Notes: generated by a model from the letters alone, not told the origin. A stretch of DNA of 64,000 nucleotides from Pseudomonas pudica (GCF_015680405.1 NZ_JADLJS010000003.1:1-64000); one strand, 5' to 3'; positions 25,727 to 34,895 are shown, counted from the first letter of the stretch. Numbers and translations are program-made.

Positions 25727-26929
25727 ATGAAATCGAACATCCTCATCATCGGTGCCGGCTTTGCCGGTGTATGGAGCGCCCTGAGCGCCGCGCGCCTGCT
25801 CGACCAGGCCCAACGTGCCGACATCAGCATCAGTGTCCTCGCTCCGCAGCCTGAACTGCGCATTCGCCCGCGCTTCTACGAGGCCGATGTGCACGGCATG
25901 AAGGCCCCGCTGGGCGAGCTGTTCGAAGCCGTGGGCATTCACTTCATCCCAGGCAACGCCGACAGCATCGATACCGAAGGGCGCAGCGTCAGCTACACCG
26001 ACACCCAGGGGCACCAGCAACAGATCGCCTACGACCGCCTGATCCTTGCCGCGGGCAGCCAGGTCGCGCGACCGGCAGTGCCTGGCTTGTCCGAACATGC
26101 ATTCGATGTCGACCAGATGGAATCGGCCATGCGCCTGGAACAGCACCTGGTCGGCCTGGCCGCCCTGCCCGCTTCGCCTGCACGCAATACTGTGGTGGTC
26201 TGCGGTGGTGGCTTCACAGGTATTGAAACCGCCACGGAAATGCCTGCCCGCCTGCGTGCCATCCTCGGCGCCAGTGCGGCGCTGCGGGTGGTGGTGTTCG
26301 ACCGTGGTGCGCAAATTGGTGCGGCGCTGGGCGCGGGTATCACGCCGTCGATCATCGCCGCCTGCGAGCAGGCCGGGGTCGAGTGGAAGGCCGGGGCTTC
26401 GGTGGTGGCTGTCGATGCCGGTGGCGTTACCCTGGACAACGGCGACCATATCGCCAGCAACACCGTGATCTGGACTGTTGGCGTTAAGGCCAGCCCGCTG
26501 ACTGCACAGGTTGCCGGCGAACGCGACAACTTCGGCCGGCTGAAAGTGGACAGTCACCTGAAGGTGCTGGGCCAGGAGCATGTGTACGCCACGGGTGACA
26601 CCGCCTGGGCCGCGGTGGACGAGCTGGGCAACCACGCCCTGATGACCTGCCAACACGCCATCCCCATGGGGCGCCACTCCGGCAACAACGCCGCGGCCGA
26701 CCTGCTCGGCCTGCAGCCGGTGGTGTACCGCCAGCCCAAGTACGTCACCTGCCTGGACCTGGGCGAATGGGGCGCGACGTTCAGCGAGGGTTGGGAGCGC
26801 GAACTGAAGCTGCACGGCCAGGAAGGCAAGGACCTCAAACGCCAGATCAACTCGGTGTGGATCTACCCGCCAGCGGCTGACCGAGCCCTGGCACTGGCCG
26901 CTGCCGACCCACTGATCGCGATCGTCTGA
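25727..26929 (+). CDS. NAD(P)/FAD-dependent oxidoreductase, NDH-2-like
   Basis: 400 residues. The FAD Rossmann motif ILIIGAGFAGVWSALSAARL lies at residues 4-23, and the NAD(P) motif VVVCGGGFTGIETATEMPAR near residue 160. A C-terminal ATGDTAWA segment binds FAD. The layout is that of type II NADH:quinone dehydrogenases, which oxidise NADH without proton pumping, but a membrane-binding C-terminal helix is not obvious. Control by the divergent Rrf2 regulator is likely. Start at ATG 25727. Confidence 0.85.
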   Translation: MKSNILIIGAGFAGVWSALSAARLLDQAQRADISISVLAPQPELRIRPRFYEADVHGMKAPLGELFEAVGIHFIPGNADSIDTEGRSVSYTDTQGHQQQIAYDRLILAAGSQVARPAVPGLSEHAFDVDQMESAMRLEQHLVGLAALPASPARNTVVVCGGGFTGIETATEMPARLRAILGASAALRVVVFDRGAQIGAALGAGITPSIIAACEQAGVEWKAGASVVAVDAGGVTLDNGDHIASNTVIWTVGVKASPLTAQVAGERDNFGRLKVDSHLKVLGQEHVYATGDTAWAAVDELGNHALMTCQHAIPMGRHSGNNAAADLLGLQPVVYRQPKYVTCLDLGEWGATFSEGWERELKLHGQEGKDLKRQINSVWIYPPAADRALALAAADPLIAIV

Positions 26930-26956
26930 CCGCAGCAAGGCGTGAGCTGAAATAGC

Positions 26957-27062
26957 CGGGGCCGCGTTGCGGCCCATTCGCAGCACAAGGCTGCTCCTAC
27001 AGGCAACGCGATTGCTTTGCAGGAGCAGCCTTGTGCTGCGAATGGGCTGCAACGCAGCCCCT
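26957..27062. repeat. REP pair, CAGCACAAGGCTGCTCCTAC subtype
   Basis: Long near-perfect dyad: GGCCGCGTTGCGGCCC ... GGGCTGCAACGCAGCCC outside and GCACAAGGCTGCTCCT / AGGAGCAGCCTTGTGC inside, between convergent genes. It may also terminate both. Confidence 0.85.
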
Positions 27063-27082
27063 TTTACAGCAACGCCAATCTA

Positions 27083-28489
27083 TCAGTCACTGGCACTCAC
27101 AACCCGCCCCGCCTTCCCGGCAGCTGTGCCCCGAGTCGCCAGGCAGTAGTACAGCGGCACCGTCACCAGCAAGCCGAACAGCCACGACAGGTCAGCCCCT
27201 TCGACGATATTGGAATACGGCCCCACATACAGCGACGTATTGGCAAACGGCAACTGCACCAGGATGCCGCAGGCATAGGCAATGATCGCGTGGTGGTTGA
27301 AGCGGCCATAGATGCCCCCGTCGGCGCTGAAGATCGAAGCGATGTCGTACTGGCCCTTCTTGATCAGGTAGAAGTCGATCAGGTTGATCGATGCCCACGG
27401 CACCAGCACCAGCAGCAGCGCCAGGATCAAGCCGATGAACTGGCCGATGAAGTCCGCCGAGGCATTCAGCGCGACCATGCCGCAGCCGACCAGAATCACC
27501 GTAGCCAGCACCACCCGTACCTTGATGCTCGGCGTCCAATCGGCGATGAAGGTCTGGATTGCAGTCACGATCGACAGCACGGCGCCATACAGGTTGAGGG
27601 CGTTGTGGCTGATGATGTTGAGCAGGAACAGCACCATCAGGATCGGGCCCAACCAGCCGGTGGCCTGCTTGACCGCGTCCATCGCATCGGTACCTTCCGG
27701 CACGCACAGCACTGCCACCGCACCAAAGCTGAAGCACAGGATGGTCCCCAGGGTAGCGCCGAAGTAGGTGGCCCAGAACGGCTTGGCAATGCCCACTTCA
27801 CGCGGCAGGTAGCGCGAGTAGTCGGAGGTATACGGCGAGAAGCTTATCTGCCAGATGGTGCCCAGCGACACGGTGGCGATGAAGCCCGACAGGTTGAACG
27901 CGCCACGGCTGAAGAAGTCGGCCGGCAGTTCCTGGGCGAACATCATGATGAAGCCGGCCAGCAGCGCCGAACCCATCACCCAGGTACCGATACGGTTGAG
28001 GATGTGGATGAAACGATAGCCGATCACGCCAATGGCGGTGGCACTCAGCGCACCGATCACGATCGCACCCGGCATCGGCACGCTCGGGGTGATGCCGTGG
28101 ATGGTCTTGCCCGCCAGGACGATGTTGGAAATGAAGAAACCGACATAGATCAGCGCGGTGAAGAACACGATCAGCAAGGCGCCGTAGCGGCCGAACTGGC
28201 CACGGCTCTGCACCATCTGTGGAATGCCCAGCTGCGGTCCCTGCGCAGAAGCAAGGGCAATGACCACGCCCCCGACAAGATGGCCCAGCACGATGGCGAC
28301 CAGCCCCCATAACAGGTTCAGGTGGAACACCTGGACCACCATGGCGCCGGTGACGATGGGCAGTGGCGCGATGTTGGTACTGAACCAGAGGGTGAACAGG
28401 TCGCGCGCCTTCCCGTGGCGCTCGGCAGGTGGAACGTAATCGACCGTGTGATTCTCGACAAACTGGTGTTGCGACGACGGTTGGGACAT
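27083..28489 (-). CDS. NCS1-family permease (cytosine/allantoin/hydantoin type)
   Basis: 468 residues with about 12 hydrophobic segments. The N-terminal RHGKARDLFTLWFSTNIAPL and the SHNALNLYGAVLSIVTAIQT helix match the purine-cytosine permease group, which imports nucleobases or related N-heterocycles. It is divergent from the flavin reductase-monooxygenase set, and a copy of the cluster palindrome (28567-28578) lies upstream, so it is probably the uptake system for that pathway. By eye a close paralogue occurs at 39869-41281. Confidence 0.9.
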   Translation of the reverse strand: MSQPSSQHQFVENHTVDYVPPAERHGKARDLFTLWFSTNIAPLPIVTGAMVVQVFHLNLLWGLVAIVLGHLVGGVVIALASAQGPQLGIPQMVQSRGQFGRYGALLIVFFTALIYVGFFISNIVLAGKTIHGITPSVPMPGAIVIGALSATAIGVIGYRFIHILNRIGTWVMGSALLAGFIMMFAQELPADFFSRGAFNLSGFIATVSLGTIWQISFSPYTSDYSRYLPREVGIAKPFWATYFGATLGTILCFSFGAVAVLCVPEGTDAMDAVKQATGWLGPILMVLFLLNIISHNALNLYGAVLSIVTAIQTFIADWTPSIKVRVVLATVILVGCGMVALNASADFIGQFIGLILALLLVLVPWASINLIDFYLIKKGQYDIASIFSADGGIYGRFNHHAIIAYACGILVQLPFANTSLYVGPYSNIVEGADLSWLFGLLVTVPLYYCLATRGTAAGKAGRVVSASD

Positions 28490-28566
28490 AGGATTCAGCT
28501 CGAAAGGTCGTTTTTATCTTTGTAAGGAAACCGCATCTAGGCGGCCTCTCAGCTGAAGACCATATT

Positions 28567-28578
28567 ATGGTATTCCAA
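28567..28578. promoter_or_regulatory. candidate GntR operator, copy 1 (permease side)
   Basis: ATGGTATTCCAA, an imperfect version of the ATGGTATACCAT palindrome, preceded by TATT as in the copy at 30680. It lies 78 bases upstream of the permease start. Confidence 0.55.
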
Positions 28579-28738
28579 ATTTTTGACAACACTGATCCGT
28601 AGGAAAAAACACCCACTGATCCGCTCGCACAACCTCTGCGGCAAACCGCCTTACCGCTCAAACCCACGGCATACAAGGGCTTGAGCCGTTCATCGCGCAA
28701 TACCCTCGCTTGAAAATTCCGCTTGCAAAATAGGTATT

Positions 28739-28750
28739 ACGGTATACCAT
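28739..28750. promoter_or_regulatory. candidate GntR operator, copy 2
   Basis: ACGGTATACCAT with one mismatch to a perfect dyad, followed by CAGACA exactly as at 30680. It lies 57 bases upstream of the first flavin reductase start. Confidence 0.65.
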
Positions 28751-28806
28751 CAGACACATCAACGATAAAAACCGCGGACCACCGCAGCCCTACAGAGGTA
28801 CACCAG

Positions 28807-29292
28807 ATGATCGACGCAACCGTCTACAAGCATGTCCTGGGCTCCTTCCCGTCCGGCGTTACCGTCATCACCACCCTGGACGACGATGGCTCGGTCGTCG
28901 GCCTGACCGCCAGCGCCTTTTCCTCCCTGTCGATGGACCCGCCGCTGGTGCTGTTCTGCCCCAACTACACCTCCGACTCCTACCCTGTGCTGATCAGGCA
29001 GAAGCGCTTTGCCATTCATCTGTTGTCCGGTGAACAGCAGGCCGAAGCCTATGCGTTCGCCAAGAAGGGCAAGGACAAGGCCAGTGGCATCGAGTGGTCC
29101 CTGAGCGAACTGGGCAACCCGATCCTGGCCGGTGCCACCGCGGTCATCGAATGCGAATTGTGGCGCGAATACGAAGGTGGCGACCACGCCATCATGGTCG
29201 GCAAGGTACACAACCTGATCGTCCCTGAAGAGGCGCCACGGCCGATGGTGTACTGCCGCGGCAAGATGGCCAGCCTGCCGGCCTTTGCCTGA
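28807..29292 (+). CDS. flavin reductase-family protein, copy 1 (RutF/HpaC-like)
   Basis: 161 residues. The split-barrel flavin reductase motif reads GSFPSGVTVITTLDDDG...GLTASAFSSLSMDPPLVLFC. Such enzymes make FMNH2 or FADH2 from NAD(P)H for a partner monooxygenase, here most likely the luciferase-like protein encoded 75 bases downstream. The start at ATG 28807 aligns without gaps with the second copy (33721-34206), and the two appear about two-thirds identical by eye. Confidence 0.92.
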   Translation: MIDATVYKHVLGSFPSGVTVITTLDDDGSVVGLTASAFSSLSMDPPLVLFCPNYTSDSYPVLIRQKRFAIHLLSGEQQAEAYAFAKKGKDKASGIEWSLSELGNPILAGATAVIECELWREYEGGDHAIMVGKVHNLIVPEEAPRPMVYCRGKMASLPAFA

Positions 29293-29367
29293 AACCTGTA
29301 CTGAATCGAGACCGCTGGTGCCAACCCTGCCAGGCGCCAGCCCCTTTCAAGCGTTGAGGAAAGCCCC

Positions 29368-30408
29368 ATGAAATTTTCGTTGTTCGTGCACATGGAACGT
29401 TGGGATGAACAGGTCAGCCACCGCCAGCTGTTCGAAGACCTGACCGAACTGACCCTGATGGCCGAGAACGGCGGTTTCAGCACCGTGTGGATCGGCGAAC
29501 ACCACGCCATGGAGTACACCATTTCGCCAAGCCCGATGCCGTTGCTGGCGTACCTGGCTGCGCGCACCGACAAGATCCGCCTGGGCGCCGGCACCATCAT
29601 CGCGCCGTTCTGGAACCCGATCCGCGTGGCGGGCGAATGCGCCCTGCTCGACGTGATCAGCAAGGGCCGCATGGAAGTGGGCCTGGCGCGTGGCGCCTAC
29701 CAGTTCGAGTTCGACCGCATGGCAGGTGGCATGCCGGCTACCGACGGCGGCAAGGCACTGCGCGAAATGGTGCCGGTTGTGCGCAAGCTGTGGGAAGGCG
29801 ACTACGCCCATGACGGCGAAGTGTACAAGTTCCCCACGTCCACCAGCGTACCGAAGCCGTTCAACGCCACCCCACCGATGTGGATCGCTGCCCGCGACCC
29901 GGACTCGCACAACTTCGCCGTGGCCAATGGCTGCAACGTCATGGTCACCCCGCTGATGAAGGGTGACGAGGAAGTGCTGGACCTGAAGAACAAATTCCAG
30001 GCCGCACTGGACAACAACCCTGGCGTGCCACGCCCGCAACTGATGGTGCTGCGCCACACCCACGTGCACAGCCCGGCCGAGCCGGAAGGCTGGAAAGTCG
30101 GCGCCCAGGCCATCTCGCGCTTCTACCGCACCTTCGATGCCTGGTTCGGTAACAAGACCACCCCGGTCAACGGTTTCCTGGAGCCGAGCCCGGAATCGAA
30201 GTTCGCCGAAGTGCCGGCGTTCGAGCTGGAGAACATCCGCAAGAACACCATGATCGGCACGCCGGAAGAGATCATCGCGCGTATCAAGTACTACCAGGAA
30301 CTCGGCGTCGACGAGTTCAGCTTCTGGTGCGACAACAGCCTGCCCCACGCCGAGAAGAAGAAATCGCTGGAGCTCTTCATCAAGGAAGTGGTGCCGGCGT
30401 TCGCCTGA
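29368..30408 (+). CDS. LLM-class (bacterial luciferase-like) flavin-dependent monooxygenase
   Basis: 346 residues. The TIM-barrel luciferase pattern is visible: MKFSLFVHMERWDE at the start, GFSTVWIGEHHAMEYTISPS at ~36-55, RTDKIRLGAGTIIAPFWNP and GRMEVGLARGAY. It requires reduced flavin supplied by a reductase. In the Rut pathway an analogous pair (RutA with RutF) opens the uracil ring. Overall length and cluster content here suggest oxidative attack on an N-heterocycle or N-substituted compound, but the substrate is not known to me. A strong terminator follows. Confidence 0.9.
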   Translation: MKFSLFVHMERWDEQVSHRQLFEDLTELTLMAENGGFSTVWIGEHHAMEYTISPSPMPLLAYLAARTDKIRLGAGTIIAPFWNPIRVAGECALLDVISKGRMEVGLARGAYQFEFDRMAGGMPATDGGKALREMVPVVRKLWEGDYAHDGEVYKFPTSTSVPKPFNATPPMWIAARDPDSHNFAVANGCNVMVTPLMKGDEEVLDLKNKFQAALDNNPGVPRPQLMVLRHTHVHSPAEPEGWKVGAQAISRFYRTFDAWFGNKTTPVNGFLEPSPESKFAEVPAFELENIRKNTMIGTPEEIIARIKYYQELGVDEFSFWCDNSLPHAEKKKSLELFIKEVVPAFA

Positions 30409-30438
30409 ATTCCCATTGCCTGAAACATTGCGGGACGC

Positions 30439-30484
30439 GCCCGCTCCCGTGGGCCCCGTGGCCCGCGTGAGCGGGCTTTTTTTT
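30439..30484 (+). terminator. rho-independent terminator
   Basis: GCCCGCT ... AGCGGGC stem with an internal GGGCCCCGTGGCCC hairpin, followed by eight T (30477-30484), 30 bases after the luciferase-like gene. It splits the cluster into two transcripts. Confidence 0.85.
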
Positions 30485-30494
30485 GAAGCCTGCA

Positions 30495-30590
30495 CCGGCC
30501 TCTTCGCGGGCTTGCCCGCTCCCACAGGGACAGCACAGGCCATGAATGCCGTGCGATCCCTGTGGGAGCGGGCAAGCCCGCGAAGAGGCC
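30495..30590. repeat. REP pair
   Basis: CCGGCCTCTTCGCGGGCTTG and its inverted partner, placed between the terminator and the promoter of the next operon. With the terminator and operator it accounts for the 322-base gap 30409-30730. Confidence 0.87.
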
Positions 30591-30679
30591 AGTACAGAAA
30601 CCGCAGGAATCAAGGCATCAGGCCGCCTTTCGTCCCCTCGCAAGAGAAATTTCCAGCCACCTCTTGCACAACAAATATT

Positions 30680-30691
30680 ATGGTATACCAT
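30680..30691. promoter_or_regulatory. candidate GntR operator, copy 3
   Basis: ATGGTATACCAT, a perfect 12-bp palindrome, followed by CAGACA. It lies 39 bases upstream of the PF06684 gene start, where it could overlap the promoter. Confidence 0.7.
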
Positions 30692-30730
30692 CAGACAACA
30701 AGAGCTGATAACCCTCACCAGGAGCCACCC

Positions 30731-31327
30731 ATGAGTTTCGAAATCCGCAAGATCGTCACCTACTCCGAAGAGACCCGCATCGAAGGCGGCAAGGCCACCG
30801 ACAAGCCGGTGACCATGGTCGGCCTGGCCGTCGTGATCAAGAACCCATGGGCTGGTCGCGGTTTTGTTGAAGATCTGAAGCCGGAAATCCGTGCCAACTG
30901 CTCGGACCTGGGTGCCCTGATGGTCGAGCGCCTGACGGCTGCCATCGGCGGCGCCGACAAGATCGAAGCCTACGGCAAGGCCGCAGTCGTCGGCGCCGAC
31001 GGCGAAATCGAACACGCCTCGGCGGTGATCCACACCCTGCGCTTTGGCAACCACTACCGCGAAGCGGTACAGGCCAAGAGCTACCTGAGCTTCACCAACA
31101 AGCGCGGCGGCCCGGGCACCTCGATCCAGATCCCGATGATGCAGAAGGACGACGAAGGCCTGCGTTCGCACTACATCACCCTGGAAATGCAGATCGAAGA
31201 TGCCCCGCGTGCCGATGAAATCGTCGTGGTCCTGGGCGCCTCCGACGGCGGCCGCCTGCACCCGCGCATCGGTAACCGCTATATCGACCTGGAAGAACTG
31301 GCCGCCGAAAAAGCCAACGCTCAATAA
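30731..31327 (+). CDS. PF06684 / DUF1185 'amino acid synthesis' family protein
   Basis: 198 residues. Segments such as IRKIVTYSEETRIEGGKATD, SDLGALMVERLTAAIGGADK, YGKAAVVGADGEIEHASAVI and KRGGPGTSIQIPMMQKDDEG identify PF06684. Solved members have a variant of the Bacillus chorismate mutase fold, which is also the fold class of YjgF/RutC proteins. Its place between a monooxygenase and an alpha/beta hydrolase therefore suggests a RutC-like hydrolytic or deaminating role (inference). It begins at ATG 30731 behind AGGAG and heads the second operon of the cluster. Confidence 0.85.
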   Translation: MSFEIRKIVTYSEETRIEGGKATDKPVTMVGLAVVIKNPWAGRGFVEDLKPEIRANCSDLGALMVERLTAAIGGADKIEAYGKAAVVGADGEIEHASAVIHTLRFGNHYREAVQAKSYLSFTNKRGGPGTSIQIPMMQKDDEGLRSHYITLEMQIEDAPRADEIVVVLGASDGGRLHPRIGNRYIDLEELAAEKANAQ

Positions 31328-31395
31328 CAACAACCAAGACGGGCCGGGGCGTGGCGTGCTTACCCGCCGCGCCCGACCTTCAAGGAGCGCCCTCC

Positions 31396-32229
31396 ATGAT
31401 TCAGCCTGTCGCTGAACGCACACCCGCCGGCACCAGCTACCTGTCCGTCGGCCAGGGCCAACCCGTGGTACTGATCCACGGCGTGGGCCTGAACAAGGAA
31501 ATGTGGGGTGGTCAGTTCGTTGGCCTGGCCAACGACTACCGCGTCATCGCCTACGACATGCTCGGCCACGGCCAGAGCGCGCTGCCAGCCGCCGACATCG
31601 GCCTGGAAGGCTATGCTGCCCAGCTCGTCGAACTGCTCGACCACCTGCAGATCGCGCAAGCCACCGTGATCGGCTTCTCCATGGGTGGCCTGGTCGCCCG
31701 GGCGTTCGCCCTCGGCTACCCGCAGCGCCTGGCCGCACTGGTAGTGCTCAACAGCGTGTTCAACCGCACCCCCGAGCAGAGTGCCGGCGTTATCGCCCGC
31801 GCCGCCCAGGCTGCGCAGCTGGGCCCTGATGCCAACGTCGACGCCGCGCTCGACCGCTGGTTCAGCCGAGAATACAAGGCTGCCAACCCGGCGCAGGTCG
31901 CTGCCATTCGCCAGGTGCTGGCGAGCAACGACCCGCAGGGCTACCACACCACTTACTCGCTGTTCGCCACCCAGGACATGTACCGCGCCGCCGACCTGGC
32001 CAGTATCCAGGTGCCGACGCTGATCGCCACCGGCGAACTCGACTCGGGATCCACCCCGGCCATGACCCGCCAGCTCGCCGCCAGCATTCCTGGCGCGCAT
32101 AGCGTGGTCCTCGCCGAGCAACGGCATATGATGCCGGTGGAAGCACCGCGTGAAGTCAACAAGATGCTGCTGGACTTCCTCGCGCAAGCCCGCACCCTCA
32201 CCGAATCCGCCAAGGGGATTGTTGCATGA
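31396..32229 (+). CDS. alpha/beta-fold hydrolase (RutD-like position)
   Basis: 277 residues. The oxyanion strand VVLIHGVGLNKEMWGG is near residue 30, and the nucleophile elbow is GFSMGGLVA (Ser near 97). The acid is plausibly the Asp in ATGELDSGS, and the base the His in AEQRHMMPVEAP. The enzyme should cleave an ester, amide or enol-lactone released by the oxygenase. The stop overlaps the aldehyde dehydrogenase start by four bases (ATGA). Confidence 0.9.
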   Translation: MIQPVAERTPAGTSYLSVGQGQPVVLIHGVGLNKEMWGGQFVGLANDYRVIAYDMLGHGQSALPAADIGLEGYAAQLVELLDHLQIAQATVIGFSMGGLVARAFALGYPQRLAALVVLNSVFNRTPEQSAGVIARAAQAAQLGPDANVDAALDRWFSREYKAANPAQVAAIRQVLASNDPQGYHTTYSLFATQDMYRAADLASIQVPTLIATGELDSGSTPAMTRQLAASIPGAHSVVLAEQRHMMPVEAPREVNKMLLDFLAQARTLTESAKGIVA

Positions 32230-33707
32230 CCCTCGTTCGTTTCCAGATGTGCATCGACGGCCAATGGCGCGATGCCCAGAGCGGCAAGACCTTCGACAGC
32301 CTCAACCCGGCCACCGCCCAGGCCTGGGCGCAACTGCCCGACGCCGACGAGGCCGATGTGGAGCTGGCCGTGCAGGCCGCCCAGCGTGCCTTCGACAGCA
32401 AGGAGTGGCGCAGCATCACCGCCACCGCGCGCGGCAAGCTGCTGCGTCGCCTGGGTGACCTGATTGCCGAAAACAAGGAACACCTGGCCCAACTGGAAAG
32501 CCGTGACAACGGCAAGCTGATCCGCGAAACCCGCGGCCAGGTCGGCTACCTGCCAGAGTTCTTCCACTACACCGCAGGCCTTGCCGACAAGCTTGAAGGC
32601 GGCACCCTGCCGCTGGACAAGCCCGACCTGTTCGCCTACACCGTGCACGAGCCGATCGGCGTGGTGGCCGGGATCATCCCGTGGAACAGCCCGCTGTACC
32701 TCACTGCGATCAAGCTGGCCCCGGCCCTGGCCGCCGGCAATACCATCGTGCTCAAGCCGTCCGAGCACGCCTCGGCGACCATCCTCGAGCTGGCCCGCCT
32801 GGCCCTCGAAGCCGGCTTCCCGCCAGGCGTGGTCAACGTGGTCACCGGCTACGGCCCCAGCACCGGCGCGGCGCTGACCCGCCACCCGCTGGTGCGCAAG
32901 ATTGCCTTTACCGGCGGCGCCGCCACCGCCCGCCACGTGGTGCGCAGCAGCGCCGAGAACTTCGCCAAGCTGTCGCTGGAGCTGGGCGGCAAGTCGCCGA
33001 ACATCATCTTCGCCGACGCCGACCTGGACAGCGCCATCAACGGCGCCGTGGCCGGCATTTATGCCGCCTCCGGGCAAAGCTGCGTGGCAGGCTCTCGCCT
33101 GCTGGTGCAGGACGAGATCTTCGACGAATTCGTGGAACGCCTGATCGCCCGCGCCAAGCGCATCCGCATCGGCAACCCGCAGGACGACGCCAGCGAAATG
33201 GGCCCCATGGCCACCGCGCAGCAGCTGGCCGTGGTCGAAGGCCTGGTTGCCGCTGCCAAGGCCGAAGGCGCCAAGCTGCACATGGGCGGCAAACGTGCCG
33301 AGGTCGAGGGTGACGGCTGGTTCTACGAGCCGACCCTGTTCGAGTGCGACAGCAACTCGATGACCATCATGCAGGAAGAGGTGTTCGGCCCGGTTGCTGC
33401 GGTAATCCGCTTCAAGACCGAGGAAGAGGCCCTGGCCATCGCCAACGACTCGCAGTTCGGCCTGGCCGCCGGCATCTGGACCCGCGACCTGGGCCGTGCC
33501 CACCGCCTGGCCCGCGACGTGCGTTCGGGGATCATCTGGGTCAACACCTACCGTGCCGTGTCGGCCATGGCGCCGATCGGCGGGTTCAAGAACAGCGGCT
33601 ACGGCCGTGAGAGCGGCATCGATTCGGTGCTGGCCTATACCGAGCTGAAGACGGTGTGGATCAACCTGTCCACCGCGCCGATGCCCGACCCGTTTGTGAT
33701 GCGCTAA
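32226..33707 (+). CDS. NAD(P)-dependent aldehyde dehydrogenase
   Basis: 493 residues, standard ALDH length. Coenzyme-binding and catalytic signatures are present: IPWNSPLYLTAIKLAPALAA, LELGGKSPNIIFADAD (general-base Glu in the LELGGK motif), ASGQSCVAGSRLLV (catalytic Cys) and EEVFGPVAAVIRF. It oxidises an aldehyde intermediate to the acid. The coupling to the hydrolase gene and the 13-base gap to the next reductase show one operon. Confidence 0.94.
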   Translation: MTLVRFQMCIDGQWRDAQSGKTFDSLNPATAQAWAQLPDADEADVELAVQAAQRAFDSKEWRSITATARGKLLRRLGDLIAENKEHLAQLESRDNGKLIRETRGQVGYLPEFFHYTAGLADKLEGGTLPLDKPDLFAYTVHEPIGVVAGIIPWNSPLYLTAIKLAPALAAGNTIVLKPSEHASATILELARLALEAGFPPGVVNVVTGYGPSTGAALTRHPLVRKIAFTGGAATARHVVRSSAENFAKLSLELGGKSPNIIFADADLDSAINGAVAGIYAASGQSCVAGSRLLVQDEIFDEFVERLIARAKRIRIGNPQDDASEMGPMATAQQLAVVEGLVAAAKAEGAKLHMGGKRAEVEGDGWFYEPTLFECDSNSMTIMQEEVFGPVAAVIRFKTEEEALAIANDSQFGLAAGIWTRDLGRAHRLARDVRSGIIWVNTYRAVSAMAPIGGFKNSGYGRESGIDSVLAYTELKTVWINLSTAPMPDPFVMR

Positions 33708-33720
33708 GAGGTAGCACAAG

Positions 33721-34206
33721 ATGATCGAACCAGGCATCTACAAAGACGTGATGGGCTCCTTCCCATCCGGCGTCACGGTGGTCACCACCCTCGACGCCGA
33801 CGGCGGCATCGTCGGCATCACTGCCAGCGCGTTCAGCGCGCTGTCGATCGACCCGGCGCTGGTGCTGTTCTGCCCCAACTACGCCTCCGACACCTACCCC
33901 ATCCTGCGTGACAGCAAGCAGTTCGCGATTCACCTGCTGTCTGCCGACCAGACCGCCGAGGCCTATGCCTTCGCCGGCAAGGGCAAGGACAAGGCCAAAG
34001 GCATCGACTGGCACCTGAGCGAGCTGGGCAACCCGCTGCTGGCCAAGGCCACGGCGATCATCGAGTGCGAACTGTGGCGCGAGTACGACGGCGGTGACCA
34101 CGCGATCATCGTCGGCGCGGTGAAGAACCTGGTGCTGCCGGCCGAGCCGGTGACGCCAATGGTCTATCACAAGGGCAAGCTGGGCGCCCTGCCGCCCCTG
34201 GGCTGA
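33721..34206 (+). CDS. flavin reductase-family protein, copy 2
   Basis: 161 residues, starting MIEPGIYKDVMGSFPSGVTV and colinear with copy 1 without gaps. Conserved positions include TASAFSALSIDPALVLFCPN and IECELWREYDGGDHAI. A second reductase in one cluster could serve the same monooxygenase under different conditions, or be an oxygenase or oxidoreductase itself. The stop precedes a REP pair that separates it from the CMD gene. Confidence 0.92.
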   Translation: MIEPGIYKDVMGSFPSGVTVVTTLDADGGIVGITASAFSALSIDPALVLFCPNYASDTYPILRDSKQFAIHLLSADQTAEAYAFAGKGKDKAKGIDWHLSELGNPLLAKATAIIECELWREYDGGDHAIIVGAVKNLVLPAEPVTPMVYHKGKLGALPPLG

Positions 34207-34218
34207 CCTTGAGATCGC

Positions 34219-34338
34219 CGGGGCTGCCGTGCAGCCCATCGCCGGCAAGCCAGCTCCCACAGGGATTCCACAGGCCTGTGGCCCTGCGCTGTATCTGTGG
34301 GAGCTGGCTTGCCGGCGATGGGCCGCACAGCGGCCCCT
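34219..34338. repeat. REP pair, GAGCTGGCTTGCCGGCGAT subtype
   Basis: GGGGCTGCCGTGCAGCCC and GGGCCGCACAGCGGCCCC outer hairpins enclose facing CATCGCCGGCAAGCCAGCTC units. It fills the gap inside the catabolic operon. Confidence 0.87.
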
Positions 34339-34415
34339 GTTTCACCCTTTTTTTAGGGGCCGCGCTACCGTCTCACCCTCGGTTGCGTCCCCCGTTTTAT
34401 TCCGGAGTACTGCAC

Positions 34416-34805
34416 ATGAGCAATGAAAAGTACGAAAAAGGCCTGCAGATCCGCACCCAGGTGCTGGGCGAGGACTACGTCAACCGCTCGATCCAGAACG
34501 CCGACGACTTCACCAGGCCATTGCAGGAGCTGGTCACCGAATACTGCTGGGGCCACATCTGGGGCCGCGAAGGCTTGTCGCTCAAAGAGCGCAGCATGAT
34601 AAACTTGGCCATGATTTCCGCGCTCAACCGGCCCCACGAGCTCAAGCTGCACATTCGCGGCGCCTTGCGTAATGGCCTGAGCCGTGAACAGATTCGCGAG
34701 ATCCTGCTCCAGGTCGGCATTTATTGCGGCGTGCCCGCGGCGGTGGACAGTTTCCGCCTGGCCCGCGAAGCGTTCGCTGAAGCCGATGCGGAGTCAACCC
34801 GTTAA
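34416..34805 (+). CDS. carboxymuconolactone decarboxylase (CMD) domain protein
   Basis: 129 residues. The CMD core reads ELVTEYCWGHIWGREGLSLK ... SMINLAMISALNRPHELKLH, close to gamma-carboxymuconolactone decarboxylase (PcaC-like) rather than AhpD, as no CxxC pair is present. It may decarboxylate or isomerise a pathway lactone. The start at ATG 34416 has GGAG 16 bases upstream and fits the family N-terminus (MSNEKYEKGLQIRTQVLGED). Confidence 0.88.
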   Translation: MSNEKYEKGLQIRTQVLGEDYVNRSIQNADDFTRPLQELVTEYCWGHIWGREGLSLKERSMINLAMISALNRPHELKLHIRGALRNGLSREQIREILLQVGIYCGVPAAVDSFRLAREAFAEADAESTR

Positions 34806-34895
34806 CACCGGGCTGTTCGAACCCACGCAAGGAGCACCCAAGGTTCGTGGTGCTGTTGCGGTTGCGGCCGGGCAGCCTCTTTAAGAGCGCACTTG

